NCBI RefSeq assembly: GCF_039545135.1
Contig: NZ_BAABRU010000001.1
Span: forward strand, 310,001 to 374,000
Direction of reading: 5' to 3'
Length of the DNA stretch: 64,000 nt
Source: Herpetosiphon gulosus
Lineage (GTDB): Bacteria > Chloroflexota > Chloroflexia > Chloroflexales > Herpetosiphonaceae
This document shows, in pieces, positions 52,777 to 62,458 of this stretch (position 1 is the stretch's first letter; each line of letters starts with the position of its first letter). Below the pieces are notes generated by a model. The model ran no database searches and was not told the origin of the DNA. It worked only from the letters and a program-made list of their open reading frames with translations. A program made the position numbers and the translations under genes.

Positions 52777-53409
52777 ATGTCGTTTCGACTGATCCTCTTG
52801 CAACAAGCGATCCAGTTTAGCTTTTTGCAGCTTTTGATGCTTGTGATTTTTCCAATCGCAGGCTTCTTTGGCTGGCGACGCGGCTGGAAGGAAGAGGCGA
52901 TCACCACGGTCGGGCTGATTTTCTCGTTGGTTCTGTTCGCAAACCCTACGGTTGCTGAAAACATGGCTGGGCTGTTAAATCGGATTGTCAATGCCTTTGC
53001 AGTATTTATTAATGCGCTTTTTGGCAGCGATAGTGGCGAACGTTCACCTTTTATCGATAGCGAAAATTTCGAGAATTTTCGGGCAATTTCGTTTATTATC
53101 GGGGTGATTCTTTCATATGTGATTGGCTCGGCGATTGGTAGCCGCGAGGAGACTAGTCGTGGTGGGCAGGTGATTGGGGTTGGCGTGGGCGTGCTCAATT
53201 CGTATATTGTGCTTTCGCGCTTGCTCGATTTTTGGATTGCCTTCGATAAAGATGGTGCGAATTTGCCCTTTGATGAGGGCGTGGGCATCACGGTCTCGTC
53301 AATCTCGCAAGAAAATGCCTTGAAAGACAATTTGCCGACGATCTTTGCCTTGCTCTTTTTGGTCGTCTTGGTTGTGACCTTCTTCCGCCTGCCCAAAATG
53401 CGGGAGTAA
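52777..53409 (+). CDS. CvpA-like membrane protein
   Basis: 210 residues from the ATG at 52777 with GAGGAGG about eight bases upstream, five bases after murG. Four hydrophobic helices (about 14-28, 40-58, 100-118 and 178-200); the start LIFPIAGFFGWRRGWKEE resembles the CvpA/colicin V production family pattern of a helix followed by GxxxG-x-x-K. The assignment is by topology and this short pattern only. Its place in the cell-wall operon suggests an envelope role. Confidence 0.6.
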   Translation: MSFRLILLQQAIQFSFLQLLMLVIFPIAGFFGWRRGWKEEAITTVGLIFSLVLFANPTVAENMAGLLNRIVNAFAVFINALFGSDSGERSPFIDSENFENFRAISFIIGVILSYVIGSAIGSREETSRGGQVIGVGVGVLNSYIVLSRLLDFWIAFDKDGANLPFDEGVGITVSSISQENALKDNLPTIFALLFLVVLVVTFFRLPKMRE

Positions 53410-53414
53410 GCTGA

Positions 53415-53477
53415 AGAGCATAGAGCAAAGAACATAGAACATAGCAAATGTGATTAATAAATTATGCTCTATGCTCT
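53415..53477. repeat. Inverted repeat between the cvpA-like gene and murC
   Basis: Arms AGAGCATAGAGCA (53415-53427) and TGCTCTATGCTCT (53465-53477) are perfectly complementary, and an adjoining AGAACATAGAACATAG/CTATGTTCTGTGTTCT pair is nearly so. The same words occur near 4312-4330. There is no T-run; it sits inside the operon. Confidence 0.7.
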
Positions 53478-53569
53478 ATGTTCTGTGTTCTGAAAATCCT
53501 TGGGGACGCTGGGAATCATCGATCTCAGCGTTTCTGCTGTTTTTATCTGGCTTTTTTAAGGAGTCACTG

Positions 53570-54901
53570 GTGCATACGCACATTGTTGGAATTGGTGGTT
53601 CAGGTATGAGTTCGATTGCGACGCTCTTGTTGGAGCGTGGCGATCAGGTTTCTGGCTGCGATCGGGCTTCTAATGCGGCTACAACCCGTTTGGCTGACCA
53701 CGGTGTTTCAATCGCGATTGGCCATAGCGCTAGCCATGTGCAGGGGATTGATCGGCTGTTGGTGACCTCAGCCTTGCCACTTGACCACATTGAGATTGTG
53801 GCGGCTCACCAAGCGGCGATTCCGGTGCTAACTCGCCACGATTTATGGCGTGAATGGAGCGCTGAACGACCAACGCTTGCGGTTACCGGAACTCATGGCA
53901 AAACCACCACTACCGCAATGTTGGCGGTTATTTTTAAGTATTGTGGCTATACACCTGGCTTTTTAATTGGAGCCGATGTGCCTGCCTTGGGTGCGAGTGC
54001 CGCTTGGGGCCAAGGGCCGTTGGTGCTCGAAGCCGATGAGTATGCCCGCACGTTTTTGGCGCTGAGTCCAGCCATTGGTATTATCACCAATCTCGATTGG
54101 GATCATGTGGATATTTACCCAAGCCAAGCTGAGTATGATGCAGCCTTTCGTGAATTTGCCACTAAATCTAGCTTGCAACATTTGGTGTTGTGCGGCGATG
54201 ATCTGGGTACACAACGAGTGCTTGCTGATGTGCCAGCGATTCGTTGCGGTTTGGCAGAGCATAATACTTGGCGAGCAACAGCGGTTCAGGCTACGCCCGA
54301 TGGCATGCTGTTTGAGCTTATCAGCCCCGCTGCTGAGCCAATGGTGGTGCAATTAGCGGTTGCTGGTGAACATAATGTACAAAATGCGTTATTAGCCTTA
54401 GCCGCCGCCCATGCCTATGGGGTTGATTTGGCGGCAGCAGTCGCAGCAATTGCCCACTATCAAGGCGCGGCGCGGCGTTTCGAGCCAAAAGGCCAAGTTG
54501 GTGCTGTGCGCGTGTTTGATGATTATGCTCATCATCCGGTAGAAATTCGCGCGACCTTGGCGGCAGCTCGCAAGCGCTTTCCGGCGCAACGGATTGTGGC
54601 CTATTTTCAGCCGCACACCTTTAGCCGCTTGGAAGCGTTTCTAGCCGATTTTCAAACTGCTTTTGAGCAGGCTGACCTAGTGCGAATTGGCGCGGTGTAC
54701 GGGGCACGCGAAACCAGCAAAAGCGACCCAACCGCTCAAATCGTGGCTGGAATGCAGCATCCGAACGCCTTGGCAGTTGGCGATTTAGAGCAAGCGTTTG
54801 AGCAATTGCTGCGCGATGTGCAGGCTGGCGATGTGGTGCTGACCTTGGGAGCTGGCGATGGGGTTGCGGTTGGCGAGCGGTTGGTGGCGGCGCTGAGGTG
54901 A
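53570..54901 (+). CDS. murC: UDP-N-acetylmuramate--L-alanine ligase
   Basis: 443 residues from a GTG at 53570 with AAGGAG six bases upstream; the longer frame runs through the upstream inverted repeat and is rejected. It adds L-Ala to UDP-MurNAc. Family blocks: HIVGIGGSGMSSIA, VTGTHGKTTTTAML, EADEYARTFL, TNLDWDHVDIYP, GEHNVQNALLALA, DDYAHHPVEI and FQPHTFSR. Normal length. Confidence 0.96.
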   Translation: MHTHIVGIGGSGMSSIATLLLERGDQVSGCDRASNAATTRLADHGVSIAIGHSASHVQGIDRLLVTSALPLDHIEIVAAHQAAIPVLTRHDLWREWSAERPTLAVTGTHGKTTTTAMLAVIFKYCGYTPGFLIGADVPALGASAAWGQGPLVLEADEYARTFLALSPAIGIITNLDWDHVDIYPSQAEYDAAFREFATKSSLQHLVLCGDDLGTQRVLADVPAIRCGLAEHNTWRATAVQATPDGMLFELISPAAEPMVVQLAVAGEHNVQNALLALAAAHAYGVDLAAAVAAIAHYQGAARRFEPKGQVGAVRVFDDYAHHPVEIRATLAAARKRFPAQRIVAYFQPHTFSRLEAFLADFQTAFEQADLVRIGAVYGARETSKSDPTAQIVAGMQHPNALAVGDLEQAFEQLLRDVQAGDVVLTLGAGDGVAVGERLVAALR

Positions 54902-54905
54902 TTCG

Positions 54906-56186
54906 ATGATTGCTGATGCTGCCTATCGCCAATTTCATCGTGATGCGGCAGAGCGCTTGCGTCAACTTTACGCTGAACAAACTGGGCGGCCTGAAGGCTT
55001 GGATGGAATTATGGCATGGCATTTAGCATTGGCCTGTGAGTGGTCTGAGGCAATTACTGCCGCACTTGATCAAGCAGAAACGGTGATTGCTCAACATAAT
55101 ATCGCCGATGCGCGGGTTTGGTGTGAACGGGCCTTGGAATATTTAAACCGTTTGGCCGAGGAACAACGCGCCAATTTTGCAATTCGAGCCTACAGCTTGG
55201 CTTGGACGGTGCTGGATTGGGCGGGCAATCACGATGATGCCTTGTTTTATGCTCAGCAATTGTTGACCTTAGCCCGTGCGGCCCAATCGGTGCAAATTGA
55301 GGGTGGTTCGTTGGTGGCCTTGGGGCGTTCGCAACGAGCAATCCGCGATTATAACAGCGCCGAGCAAACCTTAAAACGAGCGCTCGATTTGGCCCGAACT
55401 ACCAATAATGTGCCGCTTGAGGCCGAAGCTTTATTGCACCTTGGCAAAACCGAGCAACTCCAAGGCCGCCATACCGAAGCAATTCACCTGTATAACGCCG
55501 CACAAGCACGCGGAGCGGTGATTGACGATCGGCTAACAATCGCTAAAATTATCACAAGTATTGGCGATGTCTATCGTTTGATTGGTTCAGGCCAACAAGC
55601 CGCCGATTACTACTCACGTGCCTTGGAAATCGAGGAACATCTGCCTGGTACGTTGGGCGTGGCGATTGTGCATGAAAAATTGGCACTTTCGTATCTCGAA
55701 TTAAACGATTTGGATCAAGCGCTACGTTGCCAAGCCGAAAGCCTAATGCTGCGCGAAAAATTAAATGATTCAGTTGGTACGGCCCGCGCCTACACCGTGC
55801 TTGGGGTGATTCATCATGCCCGGGGCGATTATCAAACGGCGATTGAATCGTTGCTCAAAGCCTTGCAATATGAGGATCGGCGCACGCCTGGCGTTGGCCA
55901 GATTATGCTGCACAATCGCTTGGGCGATGCCTATCGGGCACAAGCTGATTATGGCTCGGCCAGCACCAACTACAATATTGCCCTGACCAATGCCCAGCAA
56001 TTGGGCGATACGGTTGGAATTGCCTTGGCTAGCGAGCGTTTGGGCGATTTGGCCTACGAATGGAATGATCGCCACGATGCGGCCAAGCATTGGCATACAG
56101 CCTTTTTATTGCGCCAAGGTCTTGGCCATTACGATGAACAAAAACGCTTGCGTGAACGCTTGCGAACTATAGGAATGCAGGTTTAA
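54906..56186 (+). CDS. TPR-repeat protein within the dcw cluster
   Basis: 426 residues starting four bases after murC and ending two bases before murB. It is built of about eight to ten tetratricopeptide-type helix pairs; clear units are ALGRSQRAIRDYNSAEQTLK, LHLGKTEQLQGRHTEAI, IGDVYRLIGSGQQAADYYSR and LGDAYRAQADYGSASTNY. No signal peptide or membrane helix, so cytoplasmic. No enzymatic motif. TPR proteins usually hold partners together, so a scaffold for Mur enzymes or divisome proteins is a reasonable but unproven idea. Confidence 0.88.
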   Translation: MIADAAYRQFHRDAAERLRQLYAEQTGRPEGLDGIMAWHLALACEWSEAITAALDQAETVIAQHNIADARVWCERALEYLNRLAEEQRANFAIRAYSLAWTVLDWAGNHDDALFYAQQLLTLARAAQSVQIEGGSLVALGRSQRAIRDYNSAEQTLKRALDLARTTNNVPLEAEALLHLGKTEQLQGRHTEAIHLYNAAQARGAVIDDRLTIAKIITSIGDVYRLIGSGQQAADYYSRALEIEEHLPGTLGVAIVHEKLALSYLELNDLDQALRCQAESLMLREKLNDSVGTARAYTVLGVIHHARGDYQTAIESLLKALQYEDRRTPGVGQIMLHNRLGDAYRAQADYGSASTNYNIALTNAQQLGDTVGIALASERLGDLAYEWNDRHDAAKHWHTAFLLRQGLGHYDEQKRLRERLRTIGMQV

Positions 56187-56188
56187 GC

Positions 56189-57097
56189 ATGATCGATCTT
56201 CGCGAACATGAGCTACTCGCGCCCTACACAGCTTGGCGCATTGGTGGCCCAGCGCGGTATTTTGTAAACGTTACCAGCCCTGAGCAACAGGTTGAGGCGG
56301 TGCAATGGGCTGAACTTCAGCAAGTGCCAATTTTTATGTTAGGCGGCGGCTCGAATTTATTGATGAGCGATGCAGGCTGGAATGGCTTGGTGATTCGCAA
56401 TCGCGCGACTGGCTTTGAAGTGCATGACCATGGTGATCAGCTGACGATTCATGTGCAGGCTGGTGCACCAACCGCTGGCACAGTGCGGCGTTTGGCGGCT
56501 CAAGGCATTGCTGGCCTTGAATGGGCCGAAGGTTTGCCCGGCACAATCGGCGGGGCAATCTATGGTAATGCTGGCTGTTATGGTGGCGAAACTGCCAAAC
56601 ACCTGCAATCGGCGCGTTTATTGTTGCCCGATAACCAGATTGTCGAGTGGTCGGCGGCTGATTTTCAATTCGACTATCGCACGAGCCAACTCAAACGACT
56701 GGCAGGCAATCGCCCAACCACGCGCATTCCGTATGTGCTCGATGCAGTTGTGAGTGCTTGGCGCGATGATCCTGGGCGGATCGCTAGCAAAATGGCCGAG
56801 ATTGCCGAAGGTCGTAAGCAACGCACGCCAGCTGGCTCATCGTGTGGCTCGGTGTTTAAAAACCCAACTAACACCACTGCTGGACGTTTGATCGATGCTG
56901 CTGGCTTGAAAGGTTTTCGCATGGGCGCGGCCCAAATTGCCGAAAAACATGCCAACTATATCTTGAATCTGGGCGGGGCGACGGCCAGCGATATTTTGCG
57001 GGTGGCCGAATATGCCCAAACCGAAGTGCTCAAACAATTTGGCATCGAACTCGAATTAGAAGTTCGCGTGATCACCAGTGAGGATCAATCGTTATGA
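56189..57097 (+). CDS. murB: UDP-N-acetylenolpyruvoylglucosamine reductase
   Basis: 302 residues; a flavoenzyme reducing the enolpyruvyl group to give UDP-MurNAc. The short start [51 protein letters not shown] and SCGSVFKNP (with the catalytic Ser) show a type II MurB of the Gram-positive kind. The C-terminal [11 protein letters not shown] is normal. The stop overlaps the ddl start (ATGA). Confidence 0.96.
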   Translation: MIDLREHELLAPYTAWRIGGPARYFVNVTSPEQQVEAVQWAELQQVPIFMLGGGSNLLMSDAGWNGLVIRNRATGFEVHDHGDQLTIHVQAGAPTAGTVRRLAAQGIAGLEWAEGLPGTIGGAIYGNAGCYGGETAKHLQSARLLLPDNQIVEWSAADFQFDYRTSQLKRLAGNRPTTRIPYVLDAVVSAWRDDPGRIASKMAEIAEGRKQRTPAGSSCGSVFKNPTNTTAGRLIDAAGLKGFRMGAAQIAEKHANYILNLGGATASDILRVAEYAQTEVLKQFGIELELEVRVITSEDQSL

Positions 57098-58179
57098 CAA
57101 AACGGCGGGTTGGAATTGTTTTTGGCGGGAAATCGGGCGAGCACGAAGTATCGTTGAAATCGGCGCGGGCCGTGATGAATGCGCTTGATCCTGAAAAATA
57201 TACCGTGATTCCGATTGGCATTACCCGTAATGGTCAATGGCTGAGCGGCGGCGACCCATTGTTGGCCTTGGAGCAACAGGCCGACCAAAAGATGCTTGGC
57301 CGTGCGCCGCAAGCTGGGGTCGTCAGCGAAACCGCGATTGTGCAAAGTGCTGGTAGTTTGCCCGAACAAACCAATGTTGCCGCCTTGGATGTGATTATTC
57401 CAGTCTTGCATGGCCCATTTGGCGAGGATGGCACGATTCAAGGAGTGTTTGAATTCGCCAATCTGCCCTATGTTGGCTGTGGAGTTTTGGCGGCTTCAGT
57501 CGGCATGGATAAGGGCTTGATGAAATCGGCTTTTGCTGCCGCAGAGTTGCCCCAAGTGCCATGGCAGCTGGTTTTGCGCCGCGATTGGCAACAACAGCCT
57601 GAAGCAATTTACGAGCGGCTTGAAGCTCATTTGCACTATCCAATGTTCGTTAAGCCCGCCAATTTAGGTAGCAGCGTCGGCATTAGCAAAGTCAGCAATC
57701 GAGCTGAATTGGCGGCTGGCATGGCCGAGGCTGCTGGCTACGATCGGCGAATTGTGGTTGAACAAGGCATCAATGCCCGTGAAATTGAAGTTGCAATTTT
57801 GGGTAATGATGATCCTGAGCCTTCAGTGCCAGGTGAAGTGCTGCCTGCCAACGATTTTTACGATTATGCCGATAAATATCTCGAAGGCCAGACCCAATTT
57901 GCAATTCCGGCGGAGCTTGATGCTGCGACCAGCCAACAACTGCGTGAGATGGCAGTTACCGCCTTCAAAGCGATTGACGGGGCAGGCTTGGCGCGGGTCG
58001 ATTTCTTTGTCGAGCGCGAAACTGGCGCGATCTATATCAACGAAATTAATACCTTCCCTGGCTTTACGGCGATGAGCCAATATCCCAAATTGTGGGAAGC
58101 CACTGGCCTTGGCTATAGCGAATTACTTGATCGGCTGATCGATCTGGCGATTGAACGTTATCATGAGCGAGGCCGATGA
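57094..58179 (+). CDS. ddl: D-alanine--D-alanine ligase
   Basis: 361 residues, ATP-grasp family, making the dipeptide used by Mur[17 protein letters not shown] at the start, [43 protein letters not shown] and [13 protein letters not shown] are all present. The YSK-like omega-loop region follows the pattern [11 protein letters not shown], indicating D-Ala rather than D-lactate specificity. It overlaps murB and ftsQ by four bases each. Confidence 0.96.
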   Translation: MTKRRVGIVFGGKSGEHEVSLKSARAVMNALDPEKYTVIPIGITRNGQWLSGGDPLLALEQQADQKMLGRAPQAGVVSETAIVQSAGSLPEQTNVAALDVIIPVLHGPFGEDGTIQGVFEFANLPYVGCGVLAASVGMDKGLMKSAFAAAELPQVPWQLVLRRDWQQQPEAIYERLEAHLHYPMFVKPANLGSSVGISKVSNRAELAAGMAEAAGYDRRIVVEQGINAREIEVAILGNDDPEPSVPGEVLPANDFYDYADKYLEGQTQFAIPAELDAATSQQLREMAVTAFKAIDGAGLARVDFFVERETGAIYINEINTFPGFTAMSQYPKLWEATGLGYSELLDRLIDLAIERYHERGR

Positions 58180-59024
58180 GTAATCCACGTCGCTCAAGCC
58201 GCTTGATTAGCCGCAAACCGCGCGGGCGTGCACCGCTGGGCGTGCGTAGCACCACGCCAATGGTGCGCCCAACGCTGCGAACCATTCTGCGCAACATGCT
58301 CTTGAATGGCAAATTAGCGGCGTTAGGCTTGCTGTTGGTCGGTATTGGCAGTTTGATTGTAGTCTTTCGTTCACCGGCTTTTGTGGTTGGCGAATTGGAG
58401 ATCGAGGGCAATCGCTCGGTCGATGCCGCCACGATCAGCCAATTAGCCAACCTGCAAGGTATCTCGATTTGGGATATTGATCCGGCGGAAGTGGCTGCGC
58501 GAATTAGCCAAAACCCCTATGTTGCCACAGCGAGCGTGCAGTTGCGGATTCCCGCCCGCGTATTGGTGCGAGTGCAAGAGCGACAGGCAGCAGTGGTTTG
58601 GAATATGGGTGGTACAAATTACGAAGTGACTGCTGGGGGCGAAGTGTTAGGCTTGGCCACATCAATCACTACCGCAACCCTAGTGATTTACGATACCCGC
58701 ACAATTCCGATTTCGGCGGGGAGCTATATCGACACCGATGCGCTGAATTTGGCGCAAACGCTGTATTTACGCATTCCCAAAGAGCTTGGTTGGCAACCGA
58801 CGCGCTACGAATGGGACCCATACTATGGGGTTTCGGTTTACAATGATACTAATCAAGCGGTGTTTGGACGGTTGGCTGAACAGCAGGTGAGCCTTGATTT
58901 GAAACTTGCAACGTTGCAACAAGTTCAAGCAAGCAATACTGTATGGACATTTATCGATTTACGACCGGAAAAACCCTACTATCGACCGCAGGCGACTCCA
59001 ACGCCAACGGCAGGGTCGCAATAA
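58176..59024 (+). CDS. ftsQ: Cell division protein FtsQ/DivIB
   Basis: 282 residues. A basic cytoplasmic start (~45 residues, [13 protein letters not shown]), one membrane helix (about 46-68), then a POTRA domain ([20 protein letters not shown]) and an FtsQ/DivIB beta domain with [21 protein letters not shown] split across residues 110-133. It links FtsL and the FtsWI synthase to the divisome from the outside. The start ATGA overlaps the ddl stop. Confidence 0.92.
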   Translation: MSNPRRSSRLISRKPRGRAPLGVRSTTPMVRPTLRTILRNMLLNGKLAALGLLLVGIGSLIVVFRSPAFVVGELEIEGNRSVDAATISQLANLQGISIWDIDPAEVAARISQNPYVATASVQLRIPARVLVRVQERQAAVVWNMGGTNYEVTAGGEVLGLATSITTATLVIYDTRTIPISAGSYIDTDALNLAQTLYLRIPKELGWQPTRYEWDPYYGVSVYNDTNQAVFGRLAEQQVSLDLKLATLQQVQASNTVWTFIDLRPEKPYYRPQATPTPTAGSQ

Positions 59025-59035
59025 GGAGCACATGC

Positions 59036-59380
59036 GTGGAGCAGCGACAAGCTATGTGGATTCCGCTGGCGGGGCTGGGAGTCGGGGTAGCGATTGGACT
59101 TGTTTCCGGTCTGACAATCCCCTCGCAATTTGCCCGTTACACAGCGGTAGCAGTTTTATCGGCGCTTGATTCGATTGTTGGGGCAACGCGAGCAACAATC
59201 GAAAAACGCTATCGGAATCGGATCTTTATTTCAGGATTAATTGGCAACACTGTGTTGGCGGTTGTGCTGGCGTTTCTGGGCGAGCGACTAGGCATTGACC
59301 TCTATTTGGCGGCAGTGGTGGCCTTTGGTGTCCGTTTGTTTGAAAATGCCAGTCGTATTCGACAACACCTAGTTGGCTAG
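59036..59380 (+). CDS. sbp: Small basic protein (DUF1290, Sbp-like)
   Basis: 114 residues from a GTG at 59036 (AAGGAG seven bases upstream), 11 bases after ftsQ. Three membrane helices (about 8-28, 62-80 and 82-98). The pattern WIPLAGLGVGVAIGL at the start and the charged loop ATIEKRYRNRIFISGL match the DUF1290 family, which in Bacillus lies between divIB and ftsA as here. Its function is not established. Frames that begin further upstream lie inside ftsQ and are not used. Confidence 0.85.
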   Translation: MEQRQAMWIPLAGLGVGVAIGLVSGLTIPSQFARYTAVAVLSALDSIVGATRATIEKRYRNRIFISGLIGNTVLAVVLAFLGERLGIDLYLAAVVAFGVRLFENASRIRQHLVG

Positions 59381-59550
59381 GCGCAGGTTGACAAAACAAG
59401 GCTGTGGTACGGTTGATGGATGCACTTTTTCGCAATGTCGCGCTCTCATCATTCATTATTTCGAGCAACCCGACATTGAGCATTGTTCCAGCCTTGAAGA
59501 TGCAGCTTCTTCTGCGACCTAGTGTAGGTTGTTGACGCAATGCAGCGTGG

Positions 59551-59579
59551 TTGCAAAGCGATCTGCTATCTCGTATAAT
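59551..59579 (+). promoter_or_regulatory. Putative promoter for ftsA-ftsZ
   Basis: TTGCAA (59551-59556), 17 bases, then TATAAT (59574-59579), about 55 bases before ftsA. The 253-base gap after sbp otherwise holds a TTGACA at 59388 without a good -10. An internal promoter would let ftsA and ftsZ be expressed above the rest of the cluster. Confidence 0.6.
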
Positions 59580-59633
59580 CGCCAGCAACCCTGCTTGACA
59601 GGCAACATTTTAGCCTAACACAAGGGGTTTTCC

Positions 59634-60881
59634 ATGAATCGCACCATTGTCGGTATTGATGTCGGTACAACCAAAATATGTACTTTGGTTGCTGAAGTTC
59701 ACGATACAGGCAAAGTGAATATTTTAGGGGTTGGCCTTACGCCTTCCAAAGGTCTCGACCGTGGGGTCGTGGTGAATATCGACGAGGCGGTTAGCGCGAT
59801 TGCGACTTCGGTTGAAAAGGCCGAGCGGCTTTCGGGCTATCGCATTGGCACTGCCTTTGTCGGGATTGCAGGCCGCCATATTTCCTCAGTTAATAGTCGT
59901 GGGGTGGTCGCCATCTCACGACCTGATCATGAAATTTCGCGCACAGACGTTGCCCGCGCTGTCGAAGCCGCTCAAGCGATTGCTATCCCAACCCAACGCG
60001 AAGTGATCCATGTGATTCCACGGGCCTATATCGTTGATGGCCATGAGGGCATTCGCGATCCAGTGGGTATGGCAGGCTATCGGCTTGAAGTTGAAACCCA
60101 TATTGTCACTGGCGAAGTGATGGCGATTCAAAATTTAATCAAGAGTGTTGAACGAGCTGGGGTCGGCATTGACGACCTGGTGCTGCAACCCTTGGCTTCG
60201 GGCGAGGCGGTGCTGAGCGAAGAAGATAAAAGCCGTGGGGTTGTGCTCGTTGATATTGGTGGCGGCACAACCGACATTGCGATTTTTATTGGTGGTGGGA
60301 TTTGGCACACCGTGGTGTTGCCGATTGGCGGAGCACATTTTACCAACGATTTGGTTTATGTGCTGCATACACCACATAACACCGCCGAATATCTCAAATT
60401 GCGCTATGGCAAAGTAACCGATATCGACAGCCATGACCCTGATGATGATCTGATCGATACTGATGGCTTCTCGCCCGGCGAACATCAACAAGTCTCGCGG
60501 GTTGAATTGAATGAAATTCTGCAAGCGCGAGCCGAACAACTGATCGACATGATTGGCAATGAAATCCGTCGTTCTGGCTATGAAGGCCTGTTGCCTGCGG
60601 GGATTGTCCTGACAGGTGGCTCGGCTCAATTGCCTGGCTTAGATGAGATGGCACGCCAACTTTTAGGGATGCCAGTGCGCATTGGTATTCCAACGAATTT
60701 GACTGGATTAGCTGAAGCAATAGATGCACCACCCTATGCCACGGCTGTGGGGCTTGTCCGTTGGGGCTTGCGTCATGGAATGGGCAGCGTTGGCGGCCAT
60801 GCTGCGAGCCAACCAGCAACGACCAACTGGAAACAAACCTACGACCGCTTCAAAATGTGGTTACGGGAATTTTTACCGTAA
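59634..60881 (+). CDS. ftsA: Cell division protein FtsA
   Basis: 415 residues, AAGGGG six bases before the ATG. Actin-fold ATPase that tethers FtsZ to the membrane. Present are IVGIDVGTTKICTLVAE (phosphate 1), GRHISSVNSRG in the 1C domain, VLVDIGGGTTDIAIF (phosphate 2) and VLTGGSAQLPG (adenosine). The C-terminus ends in an amphipathic stretch, YDRFKMWLREFLP, as expected for the membrane-targeting helix. Confidence 0.97.
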   Translation: MNRTIVGIDVGTTKICTLVAEVHDTGKVNILGVGLTPSKGLDRGVVVNIDEAVSAIATSVEKAERLSGYRIGTAFVGIAGRHISSVNSRGVVAISRPDHEISRTDVARAVEAAQAIAIPTQREVIHVIPRAYIVDGHEGIRDPVGMAGYRLEVETHIVTGEVMAIQNLIKSVERAGVGIDDLVLQPLASGEAVLSEEDKSRGVVLVDIGGGTTDIAIFIGGGIWHTVVLPIGGAHFTNDLVYVLHTPHNTAEYLKLRYGKVTDIDSHDPDDDLIDTDGFSPGEHQQVSRVELNEILQARAEQLIDMIGNEIRRSGYEGLLPAGIVLTGGSAQLPGLDEMARQLLGMPVRIGIPTNLTGLAEAIDAPPYATAVGLVRWGLRHGMGSVGGHAASQPATTNWKQTYDRFKMWLREFLP

Positions 60882-60951
60882 ACAAGCATCGTGGCTACAG
60901 TCGATCTACGCCATTGCTGGGCTTTGGTGCTGATCTGGAGGCAAACTTAAC

Positions 60952-62121
60952 ATGGATTTCAATAGCAACTTAATTGAAAATTTCGCCCAAATCAAGGTGA
61001 TTGGGGTTGGTGGCGGCGGCTCGAATGCGGTTGATCGCATGGTCGAATCGGGCCTGCAAGGGGTCGAATTTATCACTGTCAACACCGATGCTCAAGCCTT
61101 GATCCACTCACCAGCCACGATTCGCGTGCGGATTGGCGATAAACTGACGCGTGGACTTGGCTCAGGCGGTAATCCCGTGATTGGACAAAAAGCCGCCGAA
61201 GAAACCCACGATGAGCTGCACGATGTGTTGCGTGGCTCGGATATGGTTTTCATCACTGCTGGCATGGGTGGTGGCACAGGCACAGGTGCTTCGCCCGTGA
61301 TTGCCTCGATTGCCCAAGAAATTGGTGCCTTGACGGTTGGTGTGGTAACCCGCCCCTTCTTGTTTGAAGGTAACCATCGCCGCAAAGTTGCCGAATCGGG
61401 GATTGACCAACTCAAACCAAGCGTTGATGCCTTGATCGTTGTTCCTAACGATCGTTTGCTGCAAATCGCTTCTAAAAACACCAAAATGAACGAAGCCTTT
61501 CGCATGGCTGATGATGTGTTGCGCCAAGGTATTCAAGGGATCTCCGATTTGATTACCAGCCGTGGTTTGATTAACCTCGACTTTGCCGACGTAAAAACGA
61601 TTATGTCGCAACAGGGCACGGCTTTGATGGCAATTGGCCATGGGATTGGCGATAATCGCATGATCGATGCTGCGAATATGGCAATTTCATCACCATTGCT
61701 TGAAATCTCGATCGATGGTGCGAAAGGCGTGCTGTTCAACGTCACTGGTGGCGAAGATTTGGGCTTGTTGGAAGTCAACGAAGCTGCTGAGATTATTTCC
61801 AAGGCGGCTGATCCTGATGCCAACATCATCTTCGGGGCACGCATTGACCCTAATTTGCCAGCTGATGAAGTTAAAATCACGATTATTGCCACGGGTTTTG
61901 ATCAAGCGCGGCCCCAAGGCAACAATCGCTCACGTTCATATCCATCGGCGCAAAGCCAACCGACGAGCCAACCAACCAGCTACCAACAACCAACTCAGCA
62001 ACCAGTGCGGCCAGCACCCCAACCGCAACAACCACAACGGCCCACACCTCCAACCTCCTTTGGTAGCAACGACGATTTAGATATTCCGCCATTCTTGCGC
62101 AACCGCGAACGCCGCAAGTAA
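60952..62121 (+). CDS. ftsZ: Cell division protein FtsZ
   Basis: 389 residues, GGAGG ten bases before the ATG. The tubulin-like GTPase forms the Z-ring. GGGGSNAV near residue 19-26, the tubulin signature GGGTGTG at 106-112, NTDAQAL and [11 protein letters not shown] (T7 loop) are intact. A Gln/Pro-rich linker (about 325-368) leads to the C-terminal peptide [12 protein letters not shown], which binds FtsA. Last gene of the dcw cluster here. Confidence 0.98.
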   Translation: MDFNSNLIENFAQIKVIGVGGGGSNAVDRMVESGLQGVEFITVNTDAQALIHSPATIRVRIGDKLTRGLGSGGNPVIGQKAAEETHDELHDVLRGSDMVFITAGMGGGTGTGASPVIASIAQEIGALTVGVVTRPFLFEGNHRRKVAESGIDQLKPSVDALIVVPNDRLLQIASKNTKMNEAFRMADDVLRQGIQGISDLITSRGLINLDFADVKTIMSQQGTALMAIGHGIGDNRMIDAANMAISSPLLEISIDGAKGVLFNVTGGEDLGLLEVNEAAEIISKAADPDANIIFGARIDPNLPADEVKITIIATGFDQARPQGNNRSRSYPSAQSQPTSQPTSYQQPTQQPVRPAPQPQQPQRPTPPTSFGSNDDLDIPPFLRNRERRK

Positions 62122-62129
62122 GGTTTTTG

Positions 62130-62169
62130 GCTCGCTCCGAGGGAGTGGTACTACCCCCTTGGGGCGAGC
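62130..62169 (+). terminator. Putative terminator after ftsZ
   Basis: A 14-bp stem with two G-T pairs (62130-62143 with 62156-62169) and a 12-base loop, starting 9 bases after the stop. No T-run follows, so it may need a factor or act as a 3' stabiliser. Confidence 0.6.
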
Positions 62170-62260
62170 AAATTGCCCAAATTGAGCGTGAATATTTTTA
62201 GATAGTTAGCTAGGTCGTTGGGCAAACTGCCCAAAGATTAGGCAAAAAGTACTACAAATT

Positions 62261-62288
62261 TTGACACCAGCTTTTTAATGGTTATAAT
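62261..62288 (+). promoter_or_regulatory. Promoter of the peptide-binding lipoprotein gene
   Basis: Perfect TTGACA (62261-62266), 16 bases, perfect TATAAT (62283-62288). The predicted start near 62295 leaves a leader of about 165 bases. This should be a strong promoter. Confidence 0.82.
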
Positions 62289-62346
62289 GATGCTCTGAAT
62301 ACAGATTGCATCTGTGCTACTTATACTATCCCCAAAAACCACATTG

Positions 62347-62407
62347 GAAGGAGGTGGTCGCGTCACCAACGAGACACCCTGTTGGCCCTATATCCCTCTG
62401 ATATAGG
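62347..62407 (+). promoter_or_regulatory. Leader with an orphan Shine-Dalgarno and a hairpin
   Basis: AAGGAGGTG at 62348-62356 is a full match to the 16S anti-SD, but no usual start codon follows at a workable distance. Downstream, CCTATATC (62387-62394) and GATATAGG (62400-62407) form a perfect 8-bp hairpin with a 5-base loop, about 50 bases before the true start. It may be a standby site or a regulatory leader. The rest of 62122-62458 shows no gene. Confidence 0.45.
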
Positions 62408-62458
62408 AATGTTCGATTTAGAAATCGTCCTTTCAATTGTTTGATTTAGGAGGCAAGA

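Noticed and set aside
58906..59169. Open frame in the ftsQ-sbp junction ending MRGAATSYVDS...
   Set aside because: It lies in a different frame from ftsQ and from the DUF1290 protein, both of which have family sequence; it has none.
59388..59413. Promoter from TTGACA at 59388
   Set aside because: The only -10-like word (TACGGT) is 14 bases away and poor; the pair at 59551/59574 is better.
62353..62400. Leader peptide starting at GTG within AAGGAGGTGG
   Set aside because: The GTG overlaps the Shine-Dalgarno itself, so ribosomes could not use both; the resulting 15-codon frame has no run of regulatory codons.
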